Assembly: GCA_900549015.1 (NCBI GenBank)
Contig: URMH01000038.1
Span: 1-25,727 of the forward strand
Origin: an uncultured Blautia sp.
Lineage (GTDB): Bacteria; Bacillota; Clostridia; Lachnospirales; Lachnospiraceae
Length of the DNA stretch: 25,727 nt
Direction: 5' to 3'
In this document: in pieces, positions 6,772 through 15,185 of the stretch
Numbering within the stretch: the first letter of the stretch is position 1
Layout of the letters: each line of letters starts with the position of its first letter
Program-made: the position numbers and the translations under genes
Notes under the pieces: model-generated
What the model was told of the DNA's origin: nothing
The model's database searches: none
Seen by the model: only the letters and a program-made list of their open reading frames with translations

Positions 6772-6814
6772 AAGAAAAGGAAAATGTGTGACGAAAAAGG
6801 AAAAAGAAATTTCG

Positions 6815-6843
6815 TTGACATAGATATGAGAGTTTAGTATAAT
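6815..6843 (+). promoter_or_regulatory. Consensus sigma-A promoter of the hydrolase operon
   Basis: TTGACA at 6815-6820 and TATAAT at 6838-6843 are both perfect and separated by 17 bases. Transcription would start near 6850 and lead into the cell-wall hydrolase gene at 6892. Confidence 0.92.
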
Positions 6844-6891
6844 GTATGTAACAATTTTGTAATAAATAAGATTGGAAAGGGAGAAGAAAGC

Positions 6892-8424
6892 GTGTATAAT
6901 TCAGAGAAAAGCTGCAATTCAAAAAAGACAGTCTGGAAGAAATGGCTGCGCGGAGTGTTTGTGGCGCTGCTTCTTATGACCGCATCTCTGGCAGTTACCT
7001 CTTTGCCAAAAGAGGTAAAAGCGGCATCAGAAGGCTTTAAGATGATCAACGGAAAGGGCTATTACATAAAAAAAGACGGCTCTAAATTAAAAGGCTGGAA
7101 GAACATCAATGGAAAAAAATACCTTTTTGATTTTGAGACTGGCGAACAGGTGATAGGCTGGCAGAAAGACAAATGGGGGAATTACCTCAGATATTTTTCC
7201 AGGCAATATGGTTCGAAAGGATATATGGCTACCGGTTTCTGGGGCGATGGGCGGGGAAATATCCGTTATTTTAATCCCGGAAATGGTATGATGACAAAAG
7301 GCTGGGCGTACGACAGAGGAAATCATCGTTTCTTTGACCGTAAAACAGGAATTATGTATAAAGGTGTCCGTAAGGTAGATAAGTATTATTATTATTTTAT
7401 GGGGCACTCAGATCCGGAAAAATCCGGTTACCGTTGTAAAAAGGGATTTACGAAACTGGGCGATAAGCAGTATTATTTCAGTCCTTCGGACGGGCGTGCG
7501 CTGTCAGGCTGGTTTACAGTGGGAGAAAAAACTTACTATGCAGACAATAAGGGAGTTATGTATAAAGGAGTTCGTAAGGTAGGAAAGTATTACTACTATT
7601 TTATGGGAAGCTCCGGAGAACGGTGTCAGTCGGGATTTAAGACGCTTGGAAGCAAGAAGTATTACTTTAATCCGAAAGATGGACATGCCCATATTGGCTG
7701 GTCTACCATTGAAGGTGAAAAATATTACTTTGACAAAAAAGGCGTCATGTATGTTAATAAGACCTTCAACATGGGAGGCAAAAAGTACAAGGCGGACGAA
7801 AACGGTGTTGTAACGGAAGTAAACGGCTCCGGAGGCGGAGGCAAATACCAGTATACCGTACATGATGAGTACGGCGGCTATGTAAAAGCATACGATCCGA
7901 AAAACGGAAGATATTATTATCTTGCAAGAGAGTTTGCAATCCACCCAGGCGTGGCAAACGGGGAAAAGACAGACAGAGACCTGTTGGCTGCCATCTGTGA
8001 AGCTGAGGCAGGAGATCAGGGATTAATTGGCATGGAGGCAGTTGCCCTCTGTATCCTGAACAGGACCATAGATCCGACAAGAGAGTTTCCGTCAGATTTA
8101 CGAATGGTTCTTTATGAGCAGGGAGATCCGAAACTTTATAAGTATCCACAGTATTCTCCTGTAAGAGACGGAGCGCTGTTAAGACGCCTTAACGGAAGTT
8201 TCTACAACAGAACTCTGGCATATCAGGCAGCAGATGAAGCACTTGAAATTTTCAATAATTATGTGAAATATAAAAAACCGAGAACGTTAAAGGGATTCGA
8301 CAGAAAAGACTTTAATTTCAAGTATTTTATGATGGAATCAAGCTTCTGGAAGCAGCCTTTAGACTTTGGCAGGGTGGACAAGTTCCTTTATAAAGATCAT
8401 ATGTTTTTTGTAGATTGGGTGTAA
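6892..8424 (+). CDS. Secreted SleB-type cell-wall hydrolase with cell-wall-binding repeats
   Basis: The 510-residue protein starts at a GTG following AAGGGAGAAG. A signal peptide spans roughly residues 1-44: a basic region, then V-A-L-L-L-M-T-A-S-L-A, with cleavage near V-K-A. Residues 48-310 are choline-binding-type repeats (G-W-K-N-I-N-G-K-K-Y style, rich in Gly, Trp, Tyr). A Gly-rich linker (N-G-S-G-G-G-G-K) leads to the C-terminal Hydrolase_2/SleB domain from about residue 360, with A-I-C-E370-A-E-A-G and A-L-C-I-L-N-R. E370 is the likely catalytic acid of this peptidoglycan lytic family. Two ~68-residue repeat units are near duplicates. It probably remodels or lyses wall peptidoglycan at the surface. 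Confidence 0.88.
   Translation: MYNSEKSCNSKKTVWKKWLRGVFVALLLMTASLAVTSLPKEVKAASEGFKMINGKGYYIKKDGSKLKGWKNINGKKYLFDFETGEQVIGWQKDKWGNYLRYFSRQYGSKGYMATGFWGDGRGNIRYFNPGNGMMTKGWAYDRGNHRFFDRKTGIMYKGVRKVDKYYYYFMGHSDPEKSGYRCKKGFTKLGDKQYYFSPSDGRALSGWFTVGEKTYYADNKGVMYKGVRKVGKYYYYFMGSSGERCQSGFKTLGSKKYYFNPKDGHAHIGWSTIEGEKYYFDKKGVMYVNKTFNMGGKKYKADENGVVTEVNGSGGGGKYQYTVHDEYGGYVKAYDPKNGRYYYLAREFAIHPGVANGEKTDRDLLAAICEAEAGDQGLIGMEAVALCILNRTIDPTREFPSDLRMVLYEQGDPKLYKYPQYSPVRDGALLRRLNGSFYNRTLAYQAADEALEIFNNYVKYKKPRTLKGFDRKDFNFKYFMMESSFWKQPLDFGRVDKFLYKDHMFFVDWV
7354..7761 (+). repeat. Internal 204-base tandem duplication in the hydrolase gene
   Basis: The segment starting at 7354 (M-Y-K-G-V-R-K-V-D-K-Y-Y-Y-Y-F-M-G) recurs at 7558 (M-Y-K-G-V-R-K-V-G-K-Y-Y-Y-Y-F-M-G). 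The offset is exactly 204 bases, or 68 codons. The copies remain similar at both DNA and protein level, pointing to recent expansion of the wall-binding array. Confidence 0.75.
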
Positions 8425-8443
8425 GCGCCGGAAAGGGAAAAAC

Positions 8444-10162
8444 TTGAATCCAAATGTAATAGCAGTTTTGTGCGCAGCAGGCTTTGTCCTGCTGTTTGCG
8501 CTTTTAATTTTGCGAGAAAACAGAAAACAGAAACGAAACATTGAGAGAAAGGTGCGGCGCATTTATGGAAATGTGCCGGAACAGGAATATGAGACAGGAG
8601 ATATAGAAAGAATTTCCCATTATTTCAGAAGAAGAGAAAAAGAAGGCTTTACGATTGATGATATTACCTGGAATGATCTTGATATGGATCGGGTTTATAT
8701 GCTGGTAAATCAGACTGTTTCTTCGCCGGGAGAAGATGTTCTTTACGACATGATGCGCCGCCCTGTTTTTTCAGAAGAAGAATTAAGGCGAAGAGATAAT
8801 CTGATAGAGTTTTTTGCTTCTCATGAAAAAGAGCGTGTGGAAATGCAGCTCTGTCTTTTTCGTGTGGGTAAAACAAGACTTGGTTCTCTTTCCGATACGG
8901 TTCTTGCTCTTAAAGAGGCGCCCACCATTAAAACGGGAATCCATGTGGCAATGCTGATCGTCCTTCTTTTTACCCTGTTTATTGTCGTGCCATTTGCACC
9001 GCTTCAGGGAATGCTTGCACTTCTTGTGTTGTGTACGGGAAATATTTTCGCCTATTATGCAGGAAAATCTCATAAAATAACAGAAATCTATATGGATTGT
9101 TTTTCCAATCTTCTGGGAATGCTGAAAACAGCAGATGAGATGAAGCACATTTCCTGGAAAGAGGTAGAGCCGCAGATGAAGGCAATCCGGGAGGCAAGAA
9201 AAGTTTTTTCAAGACTTCGGAAAAAAGCGATTTTCGTGACTGGATCAGGAAAAGGTTTTGATAACTTTCTGGACGCGTTTCTCGATTATGTGAGAATGAT
9301 CACTCATGTGGATTTTCTGGCGTATAACTCTGTTTTGAAGGAGACGAAAGATAAGGCGGACGTGATCATGAGCCTCATTGACAATATGGGAGAGCTGGAC
9401 GCGGCGATTTCTATTGCCTCGTTCCGGGAGCTTCTTCCTCTGAAATGTAAGCCGGAATTTACCCTCTATAGAGGACAGGAAATCCAACTTTCGGTGGAGG
9501 ATATGTACCACCCTCTGATCCAGGAACCGGTGGCAAACAGCATTACGGCAAAGGGAGGTACCCTTGTGACAGGCTCTAATGCCTCCGGAAAATCCACTTT
9601 TTTAAAGAACATGGCAGTCAACGCCATTCTGGCGCAGACTCTTTATACCTGTACGGCGAGCTCTTATCGGGCGCCATTTTTAAAGGTGATGACTTCGATG
9701 GCGCTTCGCGATGACATCGGAGGGGGAGACAGCTATTTTATTGTGGAGATCAAATCTCTGAAACGGATCCTTGATGAGAGCAAAAAAGAAGAGCCGCTTC
9801 TCTGCATTATTGATGAGGTGTTAAGAGGAACCAATACCATTGAACGAATTGCCGCTTCCTCAAGGATTCTCGGCAGACTGAATAAAAAATGGATTCTTCC
9901 ATTTGCTGCCACGCATGATATAGAGCTTTCGTATATTCTGAAGGATATTTATACCAATTATCACTTTGAGGAAGAAATTGAGGGAAATCAGGTGATCTTC
10001 AATTATCTCCTGAAAGAGGGAATGGCAACTACTAGAAATGCCATACGTCTTCTCGATATGCTGGGATATGAAAAAGAGGTGGTTGAGGAAGCTTCTCTGG
10101 CAGCGGCAGATTTTGAGCGCACAGGCGTGTGGGGAAAAATAAAAAGCAAAAAAGGAGAATAA
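8444..10162 (+). CDS. Membrane-anchored MutS-like ATPase
   Basis: The 572-residue protein has the MutS core and ATPase but no mismatch-recognition or connector domains. The P-loop G-S-N-A-S-G-K-S-T is at residues 377-385. Walker B I-I-D-E-V-L-R-G-T-N follows, then A-A-T-H-D near residue 490. Unlike classical MutS it has a membrane segment at residues 4-22 and a probable pair near residues 165-205. Such proteins resemble the MutS7-type subfamilies, whose function is unknown; I do not claim a mismatch-repair role. The start is a TTG at 8444 after GGAAAGGGAAAA. It lies 19 bases after the hydrolase and one base before rnhA, so the three are probably co-transcribed. Confidence 0.85.
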   Translation: MNPNVIAVLCAAGFVLLFALLILRENRKQKRNIERKVRRIYGNVPEQEYETGDIERISHYFRRREKEGFTIDDITWNDLDMDRVYMLVNQTVSSPGEDVLYDMMRRPVFSEEELRRRDNLIEFFASHEKERVEMQLCLFRVGKTRLGSLSDTVLALKEAPTIKTGIHVAMLIVLLFTLFIVVPFAPLQGMLALLVLCTGNIFAYYAGKSHKITEIYMDCFSNLLGMLKTADEMKHISWKEVEPQMKAIREARKVFSRLRKKAIFVTGSGKGFDNFLDAFLDYVRMITHVDFLAYNSVLKETKDKADVIMSLIDNMGELDAAISIASFRELLPLKCKPEFTLYRGQEIQLSVEDMYHPLIQEPVANSITAKGGTLVTGSNASGKSTFLKNMAVNAILAQTLYTCTASSYRAPFLKVMTSMALRDDIGGGDSYFIVEIKSLKRILDESKKEEPLLCIIDEVLRGTNTIERIAASSRILGRLNKKWILPFAATHDIELSYILKDIYTNYHFEEEIEGNQVIFNYLLKEGMATTRNAIRLLDMLGYEKEVVEEASLAAADFERTGVWGKIKSKKGE

Positions 10163-10163
10163 G

Positions 10164-10643
10164 ATGCTTGTAAAAGTTTATACAGATGGAGCGGCAAGAG
10201 GAAATCCGGACGGACCGGGCGGATACGGAACGGTTCTTCATTATACGGATTCCAAAGGACAGCTTCACACACGGGAATTTTCTCAGGGATATAAAAAAAC
10301 AACAAACAACAGAATGGAGCTGATGGCTGCCATTGTGGGTCTGGAGGCTCTGACCCGTCCGTGCGAGGTGGAACTGTACTCTGATTCCAAATATCTTGTG
10401 GACGCCTTTAACCAGCACTGGATTGATTCCTGGTTAAAAAAAGGCTGGAAGAGAGGAAAAAACGAGCCTGTAAAAAATGTGGATTTATGGAAACGCCTTC
10501 TGGAAGCAAAAAATCCTCATTGTGTGACATTTCACTGGGTAAAAGGTCATGACGGGCACCCGGAGAACGAAAGATGCGACACGCTTGCCACAACAGCGGC
10601 AGACGGGGACGATTTAATTGACGATACCGGATTAATGGTGTGA
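10164..10643 (+). CDS. rnhA: Ribonuclease HI
   Basis: RNase HI cuts the RNA strand of RNA-DNA hybrids such as R-loops and lagging-strand primers. The four acidic metal ligands are all present: D8 (Y-T-D-G-A-A-R-G-N), E52 (M-E-L-M-A-A), D74 (Y-S-D-S-K-Y) and D139 (E-R-C-D-T-L-A). The K-G-H-D-G-H-P-E-N loop and a basic handle (W-L-K-K-G-W-K-R-G-K-N) mark it as the E. coli-like type. At 159 residues it is full length. The ribosome binding site AAAGGAG lies within the last codons of the MutS-like gene. Confidence 0.95.
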   Translation: MLVKVYTDGAARGNPDGPGGYGTVLHYTDSKGQLHTREFSQGYKKTTNNRMELMAAIVGLEALTRPCEVELYSDSKYLVDAFNQHWIDSWLKKGWKRGKNEPVKNVDLWKRLLEAKNPHCVTFHWVKGHDGHPENERCDTLATTAADGDDLIDDTGLMV

Positions 10644-10676
10644 CGCTTTAAGTTGTTAAAATACAGGGGAAATTCC

Positions 10677-10705
10677 TTGACAAATAGAATGGGGATTTGT
10701 ATACT
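10677..10705 (+). promoter_or_regulatory. tyrS: Sigma-A promoter of the tyrS T-box transcript
   Basis: TTGACA at 10677-10682 and TATACT at 10700-10705 have a 17-base spacer. The promoter lies 33 bases after the rnhA stop and starts the T-box leader. Confidence 0.88.
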
Positions 10706-10714
10706 TGCTAATAG

Positions 10715-11004
10715 TATAAGAAAAAGCGTGGAAGAGAACCAGTAGCATACAAAGAAGCGGACAGAGAGCAGCCGGCAGGTGAGAGGCGCAGGTGAAAGGT
10801 ATGTGAATACATCTCGGAGCTTCGCACTGAAATTTTAGTAGGCTGCGACGGAATGGCACCCGTTACTGTGCTGGAGTGATAAAAACCGGAATTTCGGAAG
10901 GAGTCACTTGCGGAGGCAGAGAATGCGAGTTTTCTGCGAATTTAGGTGGTAACGCGGGACCCGGTTCTCGTCCTAAAATGGACAGGAACCGGGTACTTTT
11001 TATT
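10715..11004 (+). promoter_or_regulatory. Tyrosine T-box leader
   Basis: This leader senses uncharged tRNA-Tyr. The specifier loop carries TAC (Tyr) at 10808-10810 in the context G-A-A-T-A-C. The conserved T-box AGGTGGTAACGCGG is at 10944-10957. Its TGGT would pair with the tRNA acceptor end ACCA, which fits the A discriminator of tRNA-Tyr. The competing terminator follows immediately. Uncharged tRNA stabilises the antiterminator and lets transcription reach tyrS and probably alaS. This accounts for the first half of the 510-base stretch without a gene between rnhA and tyrS. Confidence 0.95.
10959..11001 (+). terminator. T-box-controlled intrinsic terminator
   Basis: ACCCGGTTC at 10959-10967 pairs with GAACCGGGT at 10986-10994, extended inward by GTCC/GGAC. 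A short T run follows at 10997-11001. It overlaps the antiterminator strand of the T-box and is the off-state structure. Confidence 0.92.
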
Positions 11005-11006
11005 TG

Positions 11007-11136
11007 CTGGGAAAGCAGCGTATTTTGCACTGACTTTCCCAGTAAATAAAACGCTCCGCGGGATTGCACTGCGGCGGTTGGGAAGGTGTCGCAAATGCGA
11101 CCCGCCGCAGGCAGAGAATCCTGCGGGCAGGATTCT
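11007..11136 (+). other. Three-hairpin spacer between the T-box and tyrS
   Basis: The 150 bases after the T-box terminator hold three inverted repeats. The first is CTGGGAAAG (11007-11015) with CTTTCCCAG (11034-11042). The second is a GC-rich TGCGGCGG with CCGCCGCA enclosing a smaller GTCGC/GCGAC stem, at roughly 11069-11109. The third is AGAATCCTG (11115-11123) with CAGGATTCT (11128-11136), ending seven bases before the tyrS ribosome binding site. None has a T run, so they are unlikely to be ordinary terminators. They may be an inserted palindromic repeat or an mRNA-stabilising or processing element. Confidence 0.6.
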
Positions 11137-11156
11137 ATATTCAGGAGGAAATGACA

Positions 11157-12386
11157 ATGACAGTTTGGGAAGAATTGAAAGCCCGTGGCCTCATTGCGCA
11201 GGTTACAGATGAGGAAGAAATCAAAGAAATGGTAAACCAGGGAAAAGCAACTTTTTATATTGGCTTTGACCCTACAGCAGACAGCCTTCATGTAGGACAT
11301 TTCATGGCGCTTTGCCTGATGAAACGTCTTCAGATGGCAGGAAACCGTCCGATCGCTCTTTTAGGCGGCGGAACCGGTATGATCGGAGACCCGTCAGGAC
11401 GTACCGATATGCGTCAGATGATGACAAAAGAGACAATCCAGCACAACATTGACTGTTTTAAGAAACAGATGGAGCGCTTCATCGACTTTTCCGATGGAAA
11501 AGCCATGATGGTAAATAACGCAGACTGGCTGATGGACTTAAATTATGTGGAGCTTCTCCGTGAAGTTGGACCACATTTCTCCGTAAACCGTATGCTTACA
11601 GCGGAGTGCTACAAGCAGCGTATGGAGAGAGGATTAAGCTTCCTTGAGTTTAACTACATGATCATGCAGAGCTACGACTTCTACATGCTGTACCAGAAAT
11701 ACGGCTGCAACATGCAGTTCGGCGGAGACGACCAGTGGAGCAATATGCTTGGCGGAACAGAGCTGATCCGCCGTAAGCTTGGAAAAGACGCTTACGCTAT
11801 GACGATCACACTTCTCTTAAACTCCGAAGGAAAGAAAATGGGAAAAACACAGTCCGGCGCCGTATGGCTTGACCCGAATAAGACTTCTCCGTTTGATTTC
11901 TACCAGTACTGGAGAAATGTGGACGATGCGGACGTAATTAAATGTATGCGCCTTCTTACCTTCCTTCCTCTGGAAGAGATCGAGGAGATGGCAAAATGGG
12001 AAGGAAGCCAGTTAAATAAGGCAAAAGAAGTGCTTGCATATGAGCTTACGAATCTGGTTCACGGCGAGGAAGAGGCGAAAAAAGCTCAGGAAGGTGCAAG
12101 AGCCCTTTTTGCAGGCGGCGCAAATACAGACAATATGCCGACAACAGAGCTTTCCGATGAAGATTTTGCAGAGGACGGAACGATTGATCTGATTTCTATG
12201 CTGGTAAAGGCAGGACTTGTTCCTACACGTTCCGAGGGACGCCGTGCCATTGAGCAGGGCGGTGTGTCCATCGACGGAGAAAAAATTACAGATATTAAGC
12301 ACACAGTTTCAAAAGATGCGCTCGCAGGAGACGGCGTGGTTCTGAAACGAGGCAAGAAGAAATTTAATAAAGTTTGTGCAAAATAA
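11157..12386 (+). CDS. tyrS: Tyrosine-tRNA ligase
   Basis: TyrRS charges tRNA-Tyr with tyrosine. The 409-residue protein has the class I signatures H45-V-G-H48 and K227-M-G-K-T (the KMSKS loop). It also has G-F-D-P-T-A-D-S-L-H and a C-terminal S4 RNA-binding domain around V-P-T-R-S-E-G-R-R-A-I. Length matches the TyrS family. I chose the ATG at 11157 because AGGAGG ends eight bases upstream. An ATG six bases earlier is too close to that site, and longer readings run into the leader hairpins. It is under the Tyr T-box and lies 21 bases before alaS. Confidence 0.96.
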   Translation: MTVWEELKARGLIAQVTDEEEIKEMVNQGKATFYIGFDPTADSLHVGHFMALCLMKRLQMAGNRPIALLGGGTGMIGDPSGRTDMRQMMTKETIQHNIDCFKKQMERFIDFSDGKAMMVNNADWLMDLNYVELLREVGPHFSVNRMLTAECYKQRMERGLSFLEFNYMIMQSYDFYMLYQKYGCNMQFGGDDQWSNMLGGTELIRRKLGKDAYAMTITLLLNSEGKKMGKTQSGAVWLDPNKTSPFDFYQYWRNVDDADVIKCMRLLTFLPLEEIEEMAKWEGSQLNKAKEVLAYELTNLVHGEEEAKKAQEGARALFAGGANTDNMPTTELSDEDFAEDGTIDLISMLVKAGLVPTRSEGRRAIEQGGVSIDGEKITDIKHTVSKDALAGDGVVLKRGKKKFNKVCAK

Positions 12387-12407
12387 GCGCTTTAGGAGGA
12401 GATAAGA

Positions 12408-15050
12408 ATGAAAAAATACGGAGTAAACGAGCTTCGTAAGATGTTCCTTAATTTCATGGAGAGCAAAGGACATCTTGTGATGAAAAGTTTTTCCCTGGTT
12501 CCACAGGGAGATAAGAGCCTTCTGCTGATCAACGCAGGTATGGCTCCATTAAAACCATATTTTACAGGCGCAGAAATTCCGCCGAGAACAAGAGTTTCCA
12601 CCTGTCAGAAATGTATCCGTACAGGAGATATTGAAAATGTCGGAAAAACAGCCCGTCATGGTACTTTCTTTGAAATGCTCGGAAACTTCTCTTTTGGAGA
12701 TTACTTCAAAAAAGAAGCCATTGCATGGTCATGGGAATTTTTAACAGAGGTAGTGGGACTTGACCCGGAGCGTCTCTATCCGTCTGTTTACCTGGAAGAT
12801 GACGAAGCGTTTGACATCTGGAATAAAGAAATCGGTATTCCGGCAGAGCGTATTTTCCGTTTTGGAAAAGAAGACAACTTCTGGGAGCACGGAGCAGGTC
12901 CGTGCGGTCCCTGTTCTGAAATTTATTATGACAGAGGGGAAAAATACGGCTGCGGCAAGGAAGGCTGTACAGTAGGCTGTGAATGCGACCGTTACATGGA
13001 AGTATGGAATAACGTATTTACTCAGTTTGAGAACGACGGAAACGGCAACTACGAAACTCTGAAGCAGAAAAACATTGATACCGGTATGGGACTGGAACGT
13101 CTTGCTGTTATTGTTCAGGATGTAGATTCTATTTTTGATGTGGATACTATCTGCTCTCTTCGTAACCTTGTATGTGAGATTGCAGGAAAAGAATATGGAA
13201 AAGAATACAATGACGATGTTTCCATTCGTCTCATCACAGACCATATCCGTTCTGCAACATTTATGATTTCTGACGGTATCATGCCTACAAATGAGGGAAG
13301 AGGATATGTACTTCGCCGCCTGATTCGCCGCGCAGCACGTCATGGACGTCTTCTTGGCATTCAGGGAAATTTCCTTGCAAAATTAAGTGCAGAGGTTATT
13401 AACGGTTCAAAAGACGGTTATCCGGAGCTTGAAGAGAAGAAGAACTTTATATTTAAGGTTCTTACAAACGAGGAAAACCAGTTTAATAAGACTATTGATC
13501 AGGGACTTCGTATTCTTTCTGATATGGAAGAAGAGATGAAGGCAGCAGGAGAAAAGACTCTCTCCGGAGAAAATGCGTTTAAATTATACGATACTTACGG
13601 ATTCCCGCTTGATCTTACAAAAGAAATTCTGGAAGAAAAGGGTTACGGAATCGATGAAAAAGGCTTCCAGGCTGCAATGGAAGAACAGCGTGTGAAAGCC
13701 CGTGAAGCTCGTGAAGTCACAAACTATATGGGTGCAGATGCTACCGTTTACGATGAAATCGACGCTTCTGTCACAACAGAATTTGTAGGATATGAACATC
13801 TTTCTTTTGATTCCGAGGTTACAGTTCTCACAACAGAGAATGAAATCGTAGCTTCTCTTATGGAAGGACAGAAGGGAACAGTATTTGTAAAAGAGACGCC
13901 TTTCTATGCAACAATGGGTGGACAGGAAGGCGATACCGGTGTGATCGAGACAGAAAACGGAAGATTCGTGGTGGAGGATACCATTAAGCTTCGCGGCGGC
14001 AAATTTGGTCACGTGGGACATATGGAATCCGGCATGCTTTCCAAAGGCGAGACTGCTTCTTTGAAGGTCAACACTTCTGCAAGAAGAGATACAGAGAAAA
14101 ACCACAGTGCAACACATCTTCTTCAGAAAGCGCTGAAAACAGTTCTCGGTACACATGTAGAGCAGAAAGGTTCTCTTGTGACACCGGACAGACTCCGTTT
14201 TGACTTTGCGCATTTCCAGGCTATGACACCGGAGGAAATCGAAAAGACAGAAGCGCTCGTAAATGAGCAGATCCAGGCAGGACTTTCTGTTACAACAGAT
14301 GTGATGGATATTGAGGAAGCAAAGAAATCAGGAGCAATGGCTCTCTTTGGAGAGAAATACGACCAGAAGGTTCGTGTGGTTTCTATGGGAGACTTCTCAA
14401 AAGAGCTTTGCGGCGGTACGCACGTTTCCAATACAAGCTCCATTATGCTCTTTAAGATCCTTTCTGAATCAGGCATCGCAGCAGGTGTGCGCCGTATTGA
14501 GGCTCTTACCGGAAATGCGGTTCTTGAATATTATAAGAAACAGGAAGCGCTTTTACAGGAAGCTTCCAGAGCTCTGAAAGCAAATTCCGGTGAGATTCTT
14601 GAGAAGATTTCTCATCTTCAGGAAGAAGTAAAAACACTCCAGAGTGAAAATGAATCCCTGAAGAGCAAAATGGCACAGGGTTCTCTTGGAAATGTTATGG
14701 ATAAGGTTGTAGAAGTAGAAGGTGTGAAACTTCTCGCTGCAAAAGTAGAAGGCGTGGATATGAACGGTCTTCGTGACCTTGGGGACAGCCTGAAAGAAAA
14801 ACTGGGAGAAGGCGTTGTGCTTCTTGCAGCAGTAAACGGCGGAAAAGTAAATCTCCTTGCAATGGCAACGGAGGAAGCACAGAAGGCAGGCGCTCATGCA
14901 GGAAACCTTGTAAAAGCAGCGGCAGCCATTGTTGGCGGAGGCGGCGGCGGACGTCCGAACATGGCGCAGGCAGGCGGCAAGAATCCGGAAAAAGCAGACG
15001 AGGCAGTAAAAGCGGCAGCAGAGATTTTAAAGGGACAGCTTTCTAAATAA
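12408..15050 (+). CDS. alaS: Alanine-tRNA ligase
   Basis: AlaRS charges tRNA-Ala and edits mischarged Ser and Gly. The 880-residue protein contains every expected part. The class II catalytic core begins near residue 1, with R-T-G-D-I-E-N-V-G and H-G-T-F-F-E-M-L-G-N-F-S-F-G-D-Y. The editing domain has zinc ligands H566-x3-H570 and C668-x3-H672. A coiled coil lies near residues 715-760, and the C-Ala domain ends in a poly-Gly motif before R-P-N-M-A-Q. AGGAGGAG precedes the ATG. No alanine T-box or promoter is visible in the 21 bases after tyrS, so transcription from the Tyr T-box promoter is likely. Confidence 0.97.
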   Translation: MKKYGVNELRKMFLNFMESKGHLVMKSFSLVPQGDKSLLLINAGMAPLKPYFTGAEIPPRTRVSTCQKCIRTGDIENVGKTARHGTFFEMLGNFSFGDYFKKEAIAWSWEFLTEVVGLDPERLYPSVYLEDDEAFDIWNKEIGIPAERIFRFGKEDNFWEHGAGPCGPCSEIYYDRGEKYGCGKEGCTVGCECDRYMEVWNNVFTQFENDGNGNYETLKQKNIDTGMGLERLAVIVQDVDSIFDVDTICSLRNLVCEIAGKEYGKEYNDDVSIRLITDHIRSATFMISDGIMPTNEGRGYVLRRLIRRAARHGRLLGIQGNFLAKLSAEVINGSKDGYPELEEKKNFIFKVLTNEENQFNKTIDQGLRILSDMEEEMKAAGEKTLSGENAFKLYDTYGFPLDLTKEILEEKGYGIDEKGFQAAMEEQRVKAREAREVTNYMGADATVYDEIDASVTTEFVGYEHLSFDSEVTVLTTENEIVASLMEGQKGTVFVKETPFYATMGGQEGDTGVIETENGRFVVEDTIKLRGGKFGHVGHMESGMLSKGETASLKVNTSARRDTEKNHSATHLLQKALKTVLGTHVEQKGSLVTPDRLRFDFAHFQAMTPEEIEKTEALVNEQIQAGLSVTTDVMDIEEAKKSGAMALFGEKYDQKVRVVSMGDFSKELCGGTHVSNTSSIMLFKILSESGIAAGVRRIEALTGNAVLEYYKKQEALLQEASRALKANSGEILEKISHLQEEVKTLQSENESLKSKMAQGSLGNVMDKVVEVEGVKLLAAKVEGVDMNGLRDLGDSLKEKLGEGVVLLAAVNGGKVNLLAMATEEAQKAGAHAGNLVKAAAAIVGGGGGGRPNMAQAGGKNPEKADEAVKAAAEILKGQLSK

Positions 15051-15077
15051 TTTTTTTGCAAAATTAACCAAAAGATG

Positions 15078-15107
15078 TTGACGAACCTTAAGGCTATGAT
15101 ATATAAT
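15078..15107 (+). promoter_or_regulatory. rpsU: Sigma-A promoter of rpsU
   Basis: TTGACG at 15078-15083 and TATAAT at 15102-15107 have an 18-base spacer. This gives rpsU its own transcript, with a leader of roughly 70 bases. No clear terminator was found between alaS and this promoter. Confidence 0.85.
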
Positions 15108-15185
15108 ACTAATCGTGCAAGAAAAATACCCAGACAGTTGTATTTAAGCACAATCTACAACTGGAGGGAGGTTAGGTGTGAGTCT

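Noticed and set aside
6416..6772. Rightward 118-residue Pro/Gln/Phe-rich frame
   Set aside because: It is the mirror of the cysteine-rich gene, whose ribosome binding site, promoter-like element and terminator all support the leftward reading.
11007..11136. Repeats in the tyrS leader as a CRISPR array
   Set aside because: They are three different palindromes without equal-length spacers or a repeated unit.
11064..11156. Longer tyrS starting at 11064
   Set aside because: The extra 31 residues run through leader hairpins and do not resemble any TyrS N-terminus. AGGAGG points to 11157.
10946..11212. 88-residue rightward frame over the T-box
   Set aside because: It covers the T-box terminator and antiterminator, which are RNA structures, and has no matching protein features.
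12387..12407. Alanine T-box or promoter ahead of alaS
   Set aside because: The gap is only 21 bases and holds just a ribosome binding site.
15051..15077. Terminator after alaS at the T run 15052-15058
   Set aside because: No stable stem precedes the T run, so I cannot support an intrinsic terminator there.
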